Counted from the first letter of the stretch, positions 10,112 through 22,339 are shown. The stretch: 64,000 nucleotides of DNA from Gordonia sp. X0973 (GCF_013348785.1 NZ_CP054691.1:2728001-2792000), one strand, 5' to 3'. Translations and numbers: made by a program. The notes: generated by a model not told the origin, from the letters alone.

Positions 10112-10504
10112 GTGCAAGTCATCGATGCCTCGCTGGTCATCGCCGCACTCGTCGATCCGGGCCACGATGGCGCGTGGGCGGAAGCGGCGCTGGAGGCGAC
10201 AGAGCTCGCTGCACCGTCGCTCATGCACTATGAAGCCGCGAACGTGCTCCGCAAGGCGGTGGCACGTGGCGAACTCGACCCTTCAGCTGGCGCCGCAGCG
10301 CTTTCGCGACTTATGCGGCTAGCCGTCACGGCTCTCCCCTTCGAACTCACCGCGCAGCGGGCGTGGGAACTCCGCGACAACCTGACCTCCTACGATGCCG
10401 CCTACGTGGCGGCGGCCGAATTGCTCGGGTGCCGACTTGTCACCCTCGACGAGCGCCTTTCCCGCGCCAGCGGACCGAGGTGCGAAATCGTCACACCGGG
10501 CTAG
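10112..10504 (+). CDS. vapC: PIN-domain ribonuclease toxin, VapC family
   Basis: A 130-residue PIN domain with the expected acidic residues: Asp5 (VIDAS), Glu41 (HYEAANVL), Asp95 (TSYDAAYVAAAE) and Asp113 (TLDERL). These coordinate Mg or Mn in VapC endoribonucleases that cleave tRNA or rRNA. All four are present, so the toxin looks active. It starts with GTG nine bases after the antitoxin stop. Its last four bases overlap the end of the convergent desaturase gene. Confidence 0.9.
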   Translation: MQVIDASLVIAALVDPGHDGAWAEAALEATELAAPSLMHYEAANVLRKAVARGELDPSAGAAALSRLMRLAVTALPFELTAQRAWELRDNLTSYDAAYVAAAELLGCRLVTLDERLSRASGPRCEIVTPG

Positions 10505-11715
10505 CCGCGCACCCGTCGTCGGGAGCGACGGTTCTCCTTCAACCGCGCGATCGCGGTCTTGAGGCCGCGCGAACGCGGGACCAAACCGTCGAAGCGGTGC
10601 TCGGAGGCGGTCTCGGGGGCGTCGTCGACGGTGTCGCGCAGGAACCGGTCGGGCAGCGCCAGCTTGTTGATCGTGCGCAGGGTCTGCAGGTACTGGGAGA
10701 GCAACGATCCCGTCGTATAGGGCAGGTCGTACTTGTCGCACAGCTCGCGCACCCGCACCGAGATCTCCGGCAGCCGGTTGCTGGGCAGGTCCGGGTAGAG
10801 GTGGTGCTCGATCTGGTAGCTCAGGTTGCCGGAGAGGAAGGCCATCGTCGGGCCGGTGTCGAAGTTCGCGGTCCCCAGCATCTGCCGCAGGTACCAGGCG
10901 CCCTGGGTCTCCCCCTCGAGCGACTCGGCGGTGAACTTCTCGGCGCCGTCGGGAAAGTGTCCGCAGAAGATGACGAGGTAGGCCCAGACGTTGCGGACCA
11001 GGTTCGCGGTGAGGTTCGCGGTGAGCGTGTGCTTGAAGTTCGGCCCGGACAGCGCCGGGAACAGCACGTAATCCTTGCCGAGTTGGCGCCCGACCTTCCG
11101 GAGGAACTCCTTGATCTGTGGGACCGCCACCTCTTTGGACTTGCGCCCCCTGGCGACCTCGCCGAGTTCCAGGTCGTGCAGCGCGATGCCCCACTCGAAG
11201 CCGGCCGCCAGCAGGAGGTTGACAAAGGGCTGGGCGAGCCAGCGCGGCTCCCACGGCTGGTCGCGGGTGACCCGCAGCGTCTTGTACCCGACGTCGTGGT
11301 CCATGCCGACGACGTTGGTGTACTTGTGGTGGATGTAGTTGTGCGAGTGCTTCCAGTGCGGGGCGGCGCACACCATGTCCCACTCCCACGTCGCCGAATG
11401 CACCTCGGGATCGTTCATCCAATCCCACTGGCCGTGCATGACGTTGTGGCCCAGTTCCATGTTCTCGATGATCTTGGCCAGCGCCAGCGACCCGGTGCCC
11501 AGCCACCACAGCCCGCGACGGTGACTGCCGAGCAGCGCGGCGCGGCCGACGATCTCCAGCGCACGCTGGGTGCGGATCGTGCGCCGCAGGTAAGCGACAT
11601 CACGCGAGCCGAGGTCGGACTCGACTTCTCGGCGCAACGAGTCCAGCTCCGCTCCGAGCGCCTCCACGTCGGCGTCGCTCAGGTGCGCGTACTCGCGAAT
11701 ATCAGTGATTGCCAT
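10501..11715 (-). CDS. DesA3-type acyl-CoA delta-9 desaturase, copy 1
   Basis: A 404-residue membrane fatty-acid desaturase of the DesA3 (Rv3229c) type, which puts a cis-9 double bond into stearoyl-CoA. The three His boxes are intact: HNVMH (90-94), HSHNYIHH (123-130) and [14 protein letters not shown] in the C-terminal third. The N-terminal segment [16 protein letters not shown] is shared with copy 2. It lies downstream of copy 2 on the same strand, with 59 bases between them. Electrons probably come from the divergent reductase at 13176. The C-terminus is Arg-rich and slightly shorter than copy 2. Confidence 0.93.
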   Translation of the reverse strand: MAITDIREYAHLSDADVEALGAELDSLRREVESDLGSRDVAYLRRTIRTQRALEIVGRAALLGSHRRGLWWLGTGSLALAKIIENMELGHNVMHGQWDWMNDPEVHSATWEWDMVCAAPHWKHSHNYIHHKYTNVVGMDHDVGYKTLRVTRDQPWEPRWLAQPFVNLLLAAGFEWGIALHDLELGEVARGRKSKEVAVPQIKEFLRKVGRQLGKDYVLFPALSGPNFKHTLTANLTANLVRNVWAYLVIFCGHFPDGAEKFTAESLEGETQGAWYLRQMLGTANFDTGPTMAFLSGNLSYQIEHHLYPDLPSNRLPEISVRVRELCDKYDLPYTTGSLLSQYLQTLRTINKLALPDRFLRDTVDDAPETASEHRFDGLVPRSRGLKTAIARLKENRRSRRRVRG

Positions 11716-11774
11716 CGGTGTCCATTATGCGCGTCGGGAACCCGCCGCGCGCCTCGGAGTGCGCCAGGTCCCGA

Positions 11775-13088
11775 TCAGGCCGCGTTCGTGTCCTGGGTCT
11801 CCGCGGGTACCGCCCGGAGCGCGGCGCCGCCCTTACGGTTGCGGCGACGATGACGCAGGCCGGCGATCGCCGAGCGCAGTCCGCGGCGGCGCCCGCTGAC
11901 CGGGTCGACCGTCGCCACCAGGCGGCGCGTCGGGTCGTCAGCCTTGAACCGCAGTTCCGAGGCGGTCTCCGGGGCGTCGTCGGCGGTGGCCAGCAGGAAC
12001 CGGTCGGGCAGCGACAGCTTGGCGATGGTGCGCCACGCCTTGAGGTACTGCACCGGCAGCGATCCGGTGGTGTACGGGAGGTCGTATTTCTCGGCGAGCG
12101 CCTGCACGCGCACCGAGATCTCCGGCAGCCGGTTGCTCGGCAGGTCGGGGAACAGGTGGTGCTCGATCTGGTAGCTCAGGTTGCCCGACATGAAGCCCAG
12201 CACCGGGCCCGAGTGGAAGTTCGCGCTGCCGAGCATCTGGCGCAGGTACCACTGCCCCTGCGACTCGTCGTCCATGTCCTTGCGGGTGAACTTCTCCGCG
12301 CCGTCGGGGAAATGGCCGCAGAAGATGACGGCGTTGGTCCACAGGTTGCGGATGACGTTGGCCACCAGGTTCGCTCCGGCGGTACGTCGCGCGGCCGCGG
12401 GCGATCGGGTCAGCGCGCCCACCAGGGCCGGGTAGACCACGTAATCCTTGCCGACTTGGCGGCCGATCTTCTCACCGACGTCGCGCAGGTCCCGGCGGAA
12501 CTGTGCGCGCTCCTCGGGGGTCTTGCGCTTACGGCCGAGTTCGAGGTGCTGTGCGGCCACCCCGTATTCGAAGAACACCGCGAGGAAGGTGTTGTAGACG
12601 AGGTTGCCGAGGTAGAAGGGCCGCCACCGCTGGTCGCGCGTGACGCGCAGCAGCCCGTAGCCCACGTCGTCGTCCATGCCCAGCACGTTGGTGTACTTGT
12701 GGTGGATGTAGTTGTGGGTGTGCTTCCAGTGGGCCGACGGCCCGGTGTTGTCCCACTCCCAGGTGGTCGAGTGCACCTCGGGATCGTTCATCCAATCCCA
12801 CTGGCCGTGCATGACGTTGTGGCCCAGTTCCATGTTCTCGATGATCTTGGCGGTGCCCAGGGTGGCCGCGCCGGCCCACCACAGCGAGCGGCGGCTGCCG
12901 CCGGCGATCATGAGCCGCCCGGCCAGGTCGAGGCCGCGCTGGAGGCGGATGGTGTTGCGGATGTACCGCGCGTCGCGCTCGCCCCGGTCGGCCTCGACGT
13001 CGGCGCGGATCTGGTCCAGTTCGCGGCCCAGCGCCTCGACGTCGGCGGCGGTGAGATGGGCATACTCGGGGATGTCGGAGATCGCCAT
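11775..13088 (-). CDS. DesA3-type acyl-CoA delta-9 desaturase, copy 2
   Basis: A 437-residue paralogue of the neighbouring desaturase. It has the same His boxes ([33 protein letters not shown]) and an almost identical core. It differs by a short insertion around residue 225 ([11 protein letters not shown]) and a longer basic tail ending QDTNAA. The pair is clearly a tandem duplication with divergence. It starts 87 bases from the divergent oxidoreductase, and the intergenic region holds a symmetric operator-like element, so both directions may be controlled by one lipid-responsive repressor. Confidence 0.93.
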   Translation of the reverse strand: MAISDIPEYAHLTAADVEALGRELDQIRADVEADRGERDARYIRNTIRLQRGLDLAGRLMIAGGSRRSLWWAGAATLGTAKIIENMELGHNVMHGQWDWMNDPEVHSTTWEWDNTGPSAHWKHTHNYIHHKYTNVLGMDDDVGYGLLRVTRDQRWRPFYLGNLVYNTFLAVFFEYGVAAQHLELGRKRKTPEERAQFRRDLRDVGEKIGRQVGKDYVVYPALVGALTRSPAAARRTAGANLVANVIRNLWTNAVIFCGHFPDGAEKFTRKDMDDESQGQWYLRQMLGSANFHSGPVLGFMSGNLSYQIEHHLFPDLPSNRLPEISVRVQALAEKYDLPYTTGSLPVQYLKAWRTIAKLSLPDRFLLATADDAPETASELRFKADDPTRRLVATVDPVSGRRRGLRSAIAGLRHRRRNRKGGAALRAVPAETQDTNAA

Positions 13089-13097
13089 GTGAGTCCT

Positions 13098-13132
13098 AAC
13101 CTACGGTTACGTAACTTACGCCAGCGTAGGTT
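13098..13132. promoter_or_regulatory. Nested palindrome between desaturase and oxidoreductase
   Basis: An outer inverted repeat, AACCTACG (13098-13105) and CGTAGGTT (13125-13132), encloses a perfect 10-bp palindrome GTTACGTAAC (13106-13115). GGTTACG also recurs as a direct repeat 24 bases on. Placed between two divergent lipid-desaturation genes, it fits a TetR-family (DesT/FasR-like) operator. No regulator gene is adjacent. Confidence 0.65.
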
Positions 13133-13175
13133 ACGCTTATGGTGGTTGTCCAGCCCCCAGGAGGAGTCGAGAAAG

Positions 13176-14309
13176 ATGACTTGGCGCGAACGCTTCGAAG
13201 AACCGGTCCGCGACATCGCGGCGCGCAGCCGGGGCACCAACTGGGCCCGCGCGGCCATCGCACGGATCACCACTCCGCTGCTGCCCGACGACTATCTGCA
13301 CCTGGCCAACCCGCTGTGGTCGGCGCGCGAACTGCGCGGCCGCGTCGTCTCGGTCCAGCGCGAGACCGCCGACTCCGCGACGATCGAGATCAAGCCCGGC
13401 TGGGGCTTCTCCTTCAACTACCGGCCCGGCCAATACCTCGGGATCGGCGTCGACGTCGGCGGGCGCTGGGTGTGGCGGTCGTACTCGCTGACGTCGGCAC
13501 CGGAGCGCGCCGAGCGGACGCAGACGGTGGCCATCACGGTGAAGGCGATGCCCGAGGGCTTCCTCTCCTCGCACCTGGTCACCGGCCTCCAACCGGGGAC
13601 GATCGTGCGACTCGCAGCACCGGCGGGCGAATTCGTCCTGCCCGAACCCCTCCCCGCCTCCCTGCTGTTCCTCACCGCGGGCAGCGGCGTCACCCCGATC
13701 ATCGCGATGTTGCGCACCGTCGCCCATCGACGCAAGCGGACCGCGGCATCCACCCCGACGTCGATCGTGCTGATCCATTCCGCACCCGCCGCCGACGACG
13801 TGCTGTTCGCCGAGGAACTCGCCGGCTACGCCGCCGACGGACTCGTCGACGTCCACATCCATCACACCCGCACCCACGGCCGTCTCGACGCCGACGACAT
13901 CACGCGGATCTGCCCCGACTGGGCACAGCGGGAGGCGTGGGCCTGCGGCCCGGGCGGATTCCTCGACCTGGTCTCAGACATGTACCAGCGCGCCGGCGCG
14001 GCCGAGCACCTGCACCTGGAGCGCTTCGCCCTCGAACGCGGCGCGACCGGCGCCCAGGGCGGGTCCGTCACCTTCGCCCGCAGCGGCAAGACCGCCGACG
14101 TCGACGGCGCGACGACGCTGCTGGAGGCCGGCGAGGCCGCGGGCGTGCTGATGCCCTTCGGCTGCCGCATGGGGATCTGCCAGAGCTGCGTCGTACCGGT
14201 GGAATCCGGCGCGGTGCGCGACCTGCGCACCGGGGTCGAACACGTCGCCGGCGAGCGCATCCAGACCTGCGTCAGCGCCGCGGCGGGAGACTGCACGCTC
14301 GACGTCTAG
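13176..14309 (+). CDS. Ferredoxin reductase-like electron-transfer partner of the desaturases
   Basis: A 377-residue protein in three parts: an FAD domain with RSYS (101-104), an NAD(P) domain with [14 protein letters not shown] (about 168-181), and a C-terminal plant-type [2Fe-2S] domain. The Cys pattern of the last is C330-x4-C335-x2-C338...C365. This is the architecture of Rv3230c, which feeds electrons from NADPH to DesA3. ATG at 13176 has GGAGGAG at about 13160-13166. In M. tuberculosis the reductase and desA3 are on one strand; here they are divergent. Confidence 0.93.
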   Translation: MTWRERFEEPVRDIAARSRGTNWARAAIARITTPLLPDDYLHLANPLWSARELRGRVVSVQRETADSATIEIKPGWGFSFNYRPGQYLGIGVDVGGRWVWRSYSLTSAPERAERTQTVAITVKAMPEGFLSSHLVTGLQPGTIVRLAAPAGEFVLPEPLPASLLFLTAGSGVTPIIAMLRTVAHRRKRTAASTPTSIVLIHSAPAADDVLFAEELAGYAADGLVDVHIHHTRTHGRLDADDITRICPDWAQREAWACGPGGFLDLVSDMYQRAGAAEHLHLERFALERGATGAQGGSVTFARSGKTADVDGATTLLEAGEAAGVLMPFGCRMGICQSCVVPVESGAVRDLRTGVEHVAGERIQTCVSAAAGDCTLDV

Positions 14310-14325
14310 CGGGCGCCGGCCCAGG

Positions 14326-14826
14326 TCACAGCAACTCGAGCAGGAACGGAACCTCCTGCGTCGCATACCAAGCCAGGTCGAAGTCTTCGACGTCGCCGAT
14401 GGCCAGCTCCGCGTCGAGGTCGCCGAGATCGGCGGCGTCGACCGCCTCGATCGCCGCGCGCACGGCCGGCTCGGCACCGGCGCCGTCGACGTGTACCGAC
14501 GCGATCGCCCGCCGGGGAATCGGCCCGCCGACCTTCACGACCGCCGCGTCGAGATCGGGGCGCAGCGTCGCGTCGACATCGGCCGCCACGACGACCCGCC
14601 GCGGCGGCAGCGACTCGCCGTCGTCGGTCTCGTCGCCCAGGAGTCGCAGGCTCGCGCGCGCGGCCTCCCGCATCGCGGCCTCGGACAGCTCCTCGTCGTC
14701 GCCGGAGGTGTACGACTCGCGCAGCGCCGGGGTCAGGGCGAAGGCGGTCCCGCCGACCGGCAGGAACTCGCCCGTCTCGTCGAGCCGCTTGAGCATGGCC
14801 AGCGTCGCGGGGAGATACACCCTCAT
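14326..14826 (-). CDS. DUF6912-like conserved protein (Rv3231c-like)
   Basis: A 166-residue soluble protein starting MRVYLPATLAML, with an acidic second half and the pattern FALTPALRESY. Its size and position next to the desaturase-reductase genes match the small conserved gene Rv3231c of M. tuberculosis (synteny, from memory). Function is unknown. ATG at 14826 has GGGGAG eight bases upstream; a GTG at 14835 overlapping the previous stop (GTGA) is the alternative. It is coupled to the acyltransferase-like gene upstream. Confidence 0.75.
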   Translation of the reverse strand: MRVYLPATLAMLKRLDETGEFLPVGGTAFALTPALRESYTSGDDEELSEAAMREAARASLRLLGDETDDGESLPPRRVVVAADVDATLRPDLDAAVVKVGGPIPRRAIASVHVDGAGAEPAVRAAIEAVDAADLGDLDAELAIGDVEDFDLAWYATQEVPFLLELL

Positions 14827-14831
14827 CGTCG

Positions 14832-16277
14832 TCACTCCCCCGTCCCGTCACGGCCCGGCCGCAATTCGTCGAAAGCATCGTGCGTGTAGTCCACCATCGC
14901 GGGCAGGTCGGCGAGCACTCCGCGATCGCCGAGGTAGGCGAACTCGATCCGGTCGGTGTAGGTCACCACGGTAATCGCCAACGCCCGGTTGGCCAGTAGC
15001 GAGGGCACCAGGAACATGTCGCGCACCGGGGCGCCGTGCAACCAGCGCTGGCCGACCGGGGTCGGGGCGACGGAGATCGGCACGTTGTAGGTGTGCCGGT
15101 TCCAGCTGGTGAAGAACTTCGTGGCGACGTCGGCGAAGGGGGTGACGCCCAAGTCCGGGAGCAGCGGGTTCATCCGCCGCGACTGGCGCGACGCGGAGTT
15201 GGCATTGCGCTGCGCCAGACCCGCGACCTGCGCGAGCACCACCGACGGATTCGACTCCCCGACGGGCAGGTCGGTGACGAACCCCGGCCCGTCCTCCCCG
15301 GACCACGCGGTATCCGGGCCGTCGGCGGAATCGGGCGGGAGGTCGTCCGGGTCGGCCTGCATCGTCAGCGGCAGGACGACGCGCACCGCCGCTCCCGCGG
15401 CGAGGGTCTCGGTGAACGAGAGCAGCCACCGGCGCAGCACGCCGGTCAGGACGGCGAGTTGGACGTCGGCGCGGGTACACCCGTAGTGCTCGGCGATCCG
15501 GGTCGCCTCCGAGGCCGAGATGCTGGCGACGGCGAAACTGCGCGTCGACGTGGTCGCCCGGTTGAGCGGACTACTCGGCGCGGAGTTGGCGACCTGCGAG
15601 ATCGCCTCGGTCACCTGCGACACCGACGATCGCGCCAGCGAGCGCAGCCCCGCCACCGGTCCGTTGCCGCCGAGGATGGTTTCGACCATCTCTCCCGGGC
15701 GGGCCAAGCCCTCGGTGATGGCACCCATCGCGAGCTGCACGTCGCTCGGGGCCGTCTTGGGCATCCACAGGTCTTCGGCCGGTTCGGTCGACGCGGGAAC
15801 GCTGTCGAGCAGCACTTGCGAGAGCTCCGGCGAATCGGGCCCGAGCAGCGCCCGATGGGTCTTGGTGAGGACCGCGATGGCGCCGTCGGCGAGGCCCTCG
15901 ATCACGTACATCTCCCACAGGGGGCGGTTGTGGTCCAGCGGGCGGGACAGGACACGCCCGACGAGATCCTGGAGCTGTTCGGCTCCCCCGGGACGGGGCA
16001 ATCCGGCACGTCGGATGTGGAAGTTGATGTCGAAATCGGCGTCGTCCACCCACACCGGGCGGGCCAGCCCCATCGTCACCGGCTTCACCACCTGCCGGTA
16101 CCGCGGCGCGTACTGGATCCGCCCCTCGGTCAGGGTGACGAGCGACCGGTAGTCCACGGTGTCACCGGTCGCCGCGGCCCGCGGATCGACGATCATCAGG
16201 GTGCCGACATGCACCGTCGAACCCGCCTCGTCGAGGAAGTAGTACATCGCTTCGCGGGGGGTCAGCCGATTCACCAT
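14832..16277 (-). CDS. WS/DGAT-family acyltransferase homologue, degenerate active site
   Basis: A 481-residue member of the wax ester synthase/diacylglycerol acyltransferase family, similar in position to tgs3 (Rv3234c). The family frame is clear: LTPREAMYYFLDE at the N-terminus, PLDHNRPLWEM (113-123), and NVPIS plus the C-terminal domain. However, the catalytic HHxxxDG motif reads HRALLGP at 141-147: the second His and the Asp are lost. It is therefore probably inactive as a triacylglycerol synthase or has another role (inference). ATG at 16277 is used; TTG at 16283 is possible. Confidence 0.87.
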   Translation of the reverse strand: MVNRLTPREAMYYFLDEAGSTVHVGTLMIVDPRAAATGDTVDYRSLVTLTEGRIQYAPRYRQVVKPVTMGLARPVWVDDADFDINFHIRRAGLPRPGGAEQLQDLVGRVLSRPLDHNRPLWEMYVIEGLADGAIAVLTKTHRALLGPDSPELSQVLLDSVPASTEPAEDLWMPKTAPSDVQLAMGAITEGLARPGEMVETILGGNGPVAGLRSLARSSVSQVTEAISQVANSAPSSPLNRATTSTRSFAVASISASEATRIAEHYGCTRADVQLAVLTGVLRRWLLSFTETLAAGAAVRVVLPLTMQADPDDLPPDSADGPDTAWSGEDGPGFVTDLPVGESNPSVVLAQVAGLAQRNANSASRQSRRMNPLLPDLGVTPFADVATKFFTSWNRHTYNVPISVAPTPVGQRWLHGAPVRDMFLVPSLLANRALAITVVTYTDRIEFAYLGDRGVLADLPAMVDYTHDAFDELRPGRDGTGE

Positions 16278-16294
16278 GATCAAGCGATCCTATC

Positions 16295-16318
16295 GGTCCG
16301 CAACCCTTTGCGCGGACC
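16295..16318. other. Hairpin between divergent acyltransferase and lipase genes
   Basis: GGTCCGC-N10-GCGGACC forms a 7-bp stem in the 114-base divergent intergenic region. It may be a regulatory site or chance in GC-rich DNA. Confidence 0.3.
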
Positions 16319-16391
16319 CTCCCGCGGAGACCGGACACCGTCGTTTACGATCACCGCAGTCCCCGCCGACAAGCAACAGAGGAGTCGACCG

Positions 16392-17720
16392 ATGGCCTCC
16401 CGCACGACTCAGCTTTGGACGGCGATCGCCGTCGTTTTCGCCAGCGGCGCACTGCTGCTGGCCACCGCCCCGCCGACCAACTTGGTCAACGCACCGATCA
16501 ACCCGAATGCCGGGGCCCAGGGCGGTGACTTCGACACGAAGGTGACCCCCGCGCTCGCCTCCTTCTACGACACCCCGCTCCCTCCCGATGCGCACGTGGG
16601 CCAGTTGTTCGCCGCCCAACCGGTCGAGGAGGCCCCGGCCGACGTCAAGATGTTCCGGATCCTCTACGTGTCCACCGATCTGCGGGGGAACAAGATCGGC
16701 GTCTCCGGCCTGTACGTGGCACCGCGGGACGGCGCACCCGCCGCTGGCCGTCCGCTCGTCGCCTTCGCCCACGGGACCACCGGGGTCGGTCGGATGTGCG
16801 GCATCAGCCACACGCCCTTCACACCGTCGACCCCCGGGTTCACCGCGTGGGGTCCGCACCTGAAGCCGCTCGTCGATGCCGGGCTGGCCGTTGTCGCCTC
16901 CGACTATTCGGGCATGGGCGCCCCCGGTCCGTCGTCATACCTGGTCGGCCCCCTGGAGGCGCGCGGCGTACTCGACTCGATGCGCGCCGTCCTCAATCCG
17001 TCGCCGATGATCGGCGACATCCCGATCGACAAGGGCAAGCTCGCCGTCTACGGAAAGTCCCAGGGCGGCGAGTCGGCGACCAGCACCGTCGAGATCGCAC
17101 CGACCTACGCCCCGGACCTGCGGCTGTCCAGCGGCGTGATCCTCGCGCCGGGCTACACGCCGCCGATCCGCGGCATCCTGAGCGCCGTCGCGAAGAATCC
17201 GACGAGCACCGACCAGAACATGTTCATGCTCCTGATCGCCAAGTCCTACGCCGAGAACTACTCGATCGGCCTCGACGAGATCCTGACTCCCGAGGGCGTC
17301 AAGCGGGCGAAGCTCCTCGAGAACCATTGCGGTTCCGACCTCGCCGACCGCCTCTCCGACATCCCCCTCAACCAGCTGCTCAAGACCCCCGTGTCGAAGG
17401 ACCTGATCGCCGCGATGGGCCGGGCCATGCCCGGCACCAAGAGGCTCACCGCCCCGATCGGCGTGTGGCAGGGGCTGAAGGACAAGACGATCCTCCCCGA
17501 GGTCACGCACGCACAGGTGATGTCGCAGTGTGCCCTGGGCACCACCACGTTCTACGTGCGCTATCCCGAAGACGACCACGGATCGATGAACTACCAGGCG
17601 CGAATGCACCAGCCGTCGGCCATCGACTACATGAAGGGCATCTGGGCCGGCAATCCCGCTCCGAACAACTGCGCCAACCAGCTGCTCGGCACCGTGCGCA
17701 CCAACTCGAAGGTGAAATAG
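16392..17720 (+). CDS. Secreted lipase, secretory lipase (LIP) family
   Basis: A 442-residue protein with an N-terminal signal or anchor helix (about residues 9-27), then an alpha/beta-hydrolase of the secretory-lipase family. Visible features are FAHGTTG (oxyanion region), the nucleophile GKSQG with Ser223, a candidate Asp364 (GLKDKT) and His396 (EDDHGS). The enzyme would hydrolyse acyl esters outside the membrane. ATG at 16392 is preceded by GAGGAG. A membrane-protein gene follows after one base, so the two are co-transcribed. Confidence 0.87.
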   Translation: MASRTTQLWTAIAVVFASGALLLATAPPTNLVNAPINPNAGAQGGDFDTKVTPALASFYDTPLPPDAHVGQLFAAQPVEEAPADVKMFRILYVSTDLRGNKIGVSGLYVAPRDGAPAAGRPLVAFAHGTTGVGRMCGISHTPFTPSTPGFTAWGPHLKPLVDAGLAVVASDYSGMGAPGPSSYLVGPLEARGVLDSMRAVLNPSPMIGDIPIDKGKLAVYGKSQGGESATSTVEIAPTYAPDLRLSSGVILAPGYTPPIRGILSAVAKNPTSTDQNMFMLLIAKSYAENYSIGLDEILTPEGVKRAKLLENHCGSDLADRLSDIPLNQLLKTPVSKDLIAAMGRAMPGTKRLTAPIGVWQGLKDKTILPEVTHAQVMSQCALGTTTFYVRYPEDDHGSMNYQARMHQPSAIDYMKGIWAGNPAPNNCANQLLGTVRTNSKVK

Positions 17721-17721
17721 C

Positions 17722-18945
17722 GTGAACCACCACATCCCGGTAGAAGCTTCGCTCGGCCTGGCCATCGGTTTCCTCGTCGTCACCTGGGCCGCCTTCCGCA
17801 GCTCGGACGCGCCCAAGCCGGGCGTCATGAGCCGCGGCGGGATGGCCGCCGTCCTCGTCTACGCGGTGTTGGCCGTCCCGGTCTTCGCGACGAGCGGCCT
17901 GACCCTCCTGGGCCTGGTCGTGCTCCTGGTCGTCATCGCGCTGGCGTTCGCGGCCAACACCCTCTCCCGCGGCCGGGCCGCGCAGGATTCCCCGGGAACC
18001 CTTGAGCGGTTCACCCGGACGGCGGTGTCGATCGGCATCGCGGCGGTGCTGCTGGTGTCTGCCGCCCAGACGATTTCGCTCGTCGGCCGCCTCGACCCGC
18101 GCATCGTCGTCGTCACGGTCGCCGCGGTGGCCGCCTACCTGGTGTTCGCGCAGGGCCTCGCCGCCACGCATCGCATCGGCTCGACCACGATGTGGTTCAT
18201 GATCGTCCCGGTCGTGGTGGCACTGTTCCTCGGCCTCTTCCTCGGCGGCGCCGACGTCCTGGTCCCGCCCCTTCGGCCGGTGGCGGGTATCTCGGCGGCC
18301 TCCGCGGTCGGCATCGCGCTCGCGCTGATCGCCATCGGCTGGGCCGACAACACCCTGCGCACCAGCGCCCGGGTGGGCAAGTGGTCGCCGGTGCGGACCC
18401 TGCTGGGGCCGCTGGTCGTCGTGGCGCTCATCGTCGTCGGCCTGCTCATGTTCCTCGGCGGCGGCGTGCTCGTCCCGTCGTTGGAGTTCTTCACCGTCCC
18501 GGCGAACCTCGACAAGGTGCCCGGCGTCGCCGGCGCGGCCTTGCTCTTCCTCACGGTGTTGTTCACCGGGCTGACGGCGCACGCCTTGTCGGGCACGGCC
18601 ACGGGTGAGCCGGACGCACAGCTCTCGAAGACCACCACGACGACGCTCTGGGCGGCGATCATCGCGGCCGTGCTCGCGCTGGTCGGCCTCGGCGCCCCGA
18701 TGCTGCTGCTCCTCACCTCACTGGTGGCGGCGGCCCTGCTGGGCGCCCAGGCCGCCGGTCGCCACGCCGATCGCGGCTTGGCGGTGGGTCTGGTGGTCGC
18801 CTTGTTCGCGCTCACCGCCTTGCTGGTCACCGGCGAGACGGCCGTCGGATGGTGGACCGGGCTCGCCGTCCTCGTCACCGCGGTGGCGGCGTGGGCGGCA
18901 GCGGTCACCGGTACGGGCGAGTCCCGGGCGGTCCCCGCCGCCTGA
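17722..18945 (+). CDS. Polytopic membrane protein, unknown
   Basis: A 407-residue, very hydrophobic protein with about eleven predicted helices and no soluble domain. I recognise no transporter motif, and charged residues inside helices are few. It starts with GTG one base after the lipase stop, implying coupled expression and possibly a shared role in lipid handling (inference). It ends three bases from the convergent gene at 18949. Confidence 0.75.
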   Translation: MNHHIPVEASLGLAIGFLVVTWAAFRSSDAPKPGVMSRGGMAAVLVYAVLAVPVFATSGLTLLGLVVLLVVIALAFAANTLSRGRAAQDSPGTLERFTRTAVSIGIAAVLLVSAAQTISLVGRLDPRIVVVTVAAVAAYLVFAQGLAATHRIGSTTMWFMIVPVVVALFLGLFLGGADVLVPPLRPVAGISAASAVGIALALIAIGWADNTLRTSARVGKWSPVRTLLGPLVVVALIVVGLLMFLGGGVLVPSLEFFTVPANLDKVPGVAGAALLFLTVLFTGLTAHALSGTATGEPDAQLSKTTTTTLWAAIIAAVLALVGLGAPMLLLLTSLVAAALLGAQAAGRHADRGLAVGLVVALFALTALLVTGETAVGWWTGLAVLVTAVAAWAAAVTGTGESRAVPAA

Positions 18946-18948
18946 GCC

Positions 18949-19491
18949 TCAGTCCACCATCAGGCCCTGGATCCGCCAGGAGGGGGTCCGCGCTCCCTTC
19001 TTCGTGCGGACCCGCGCCAACCTGCCCGCGAAGGCGCGCACGCGCTCACCGCTGGTGTAGGTGCCGAAGAACTCGGCCTGGCCGTCGGCCGCGAGTTGGA
19101 TGTGTACCCGACGCAGGCGCAGTCCGGGGGTGGCCTGCCCGGCGCTCTGTGCCGCCAGCCGGGCGTCGTACCTCGACCTGCCCCGGCTGATGACGTGGTC
19201 GATCACCGGCGGCGCGACGAGCGGGCGCAGCGCGGTCACCGGCCGACGACGGTCGACGACCTCGAGCACGACGGTCATCGCGGCGACGGCGAACTCCCGC
19301 GCGGCCACCGCATCGGCGGCGACGGCACGTGCCGGCACCTCCGCTCGCCCCGGTTCGGGGGCAGGCGGTGCCGGGCGCAGGACGCGCGGCTGCGGCGTCG
19401 CGACCCCGTCGGCGCACTCACACGAGCGCCCCCACCGCCCCGGATGCTCGAAGGGCGGGGCGGGGCGAACGACGACCTGGCTGGTGTCCAT
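18949..19491 (-). CDS. DUF6459-like Ala/Arg/Pro-rich protein with ECF-type promoter
   Basis: A 180-residue protein with a Pro-rich, cysteine-containing N-terminal third and a compact C-terminal domain (about 75-180) containing RVRTKKGARTPSWRIQGLMV. This resembles the DUF6459 family found beside secA in Mycobacteriales; the assignment is moderately sure. Function is unknown. ATG at 19491 has no ribosome site, but the CGTC of an ECF-type promoter ends only eight bases upstream, so the transcript is probably leaderless. That promoter is nearly identical to the one of the ESX-type operon at 42740. Confidence 0.72.
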   Translation of the reverse strand: MDTSQVVVRPAPPFEHPGRWGRSCECADGVATPQPRVLRPAPPAPEPGRAEVPARAVAADAVAAREFAVAAMTVVLEVVDRRRPVTALRPLVAPPVIDHVISRGRSRYDARLAAQSAGQATPGLRLRRVHIQLAADGQAEFFGTYTSGERVRAFAGRLARVRTKKGARTPSWRIQGLMVD

Positions 19492-19499
19492 ATAAATGG

Positions 19500-19525
19500 G
19501 ACGCAGCACAGGGCCGAACGGTTCC
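19500..19525 (-). promoter_or_regulatory. ECF-sigma-type promoter, copy A
   Basis: On the minus strand: GGAAC (19525-19521), a 17-base spacer, then CGTC (19503-19500). This is the GGAAC...CGTC form used by ECF sigma factors such as mycobacterial SigM. Twenty-three of 26 positions match the copy at 42783-42808, including most of the spacer. Confidence 0.7.
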
Positions 19526-19558
19526 ACCGGAACCGAAATTCATCGCCGAAGCGATACC

Positions 19559-22339
<2,781 letters not shown>

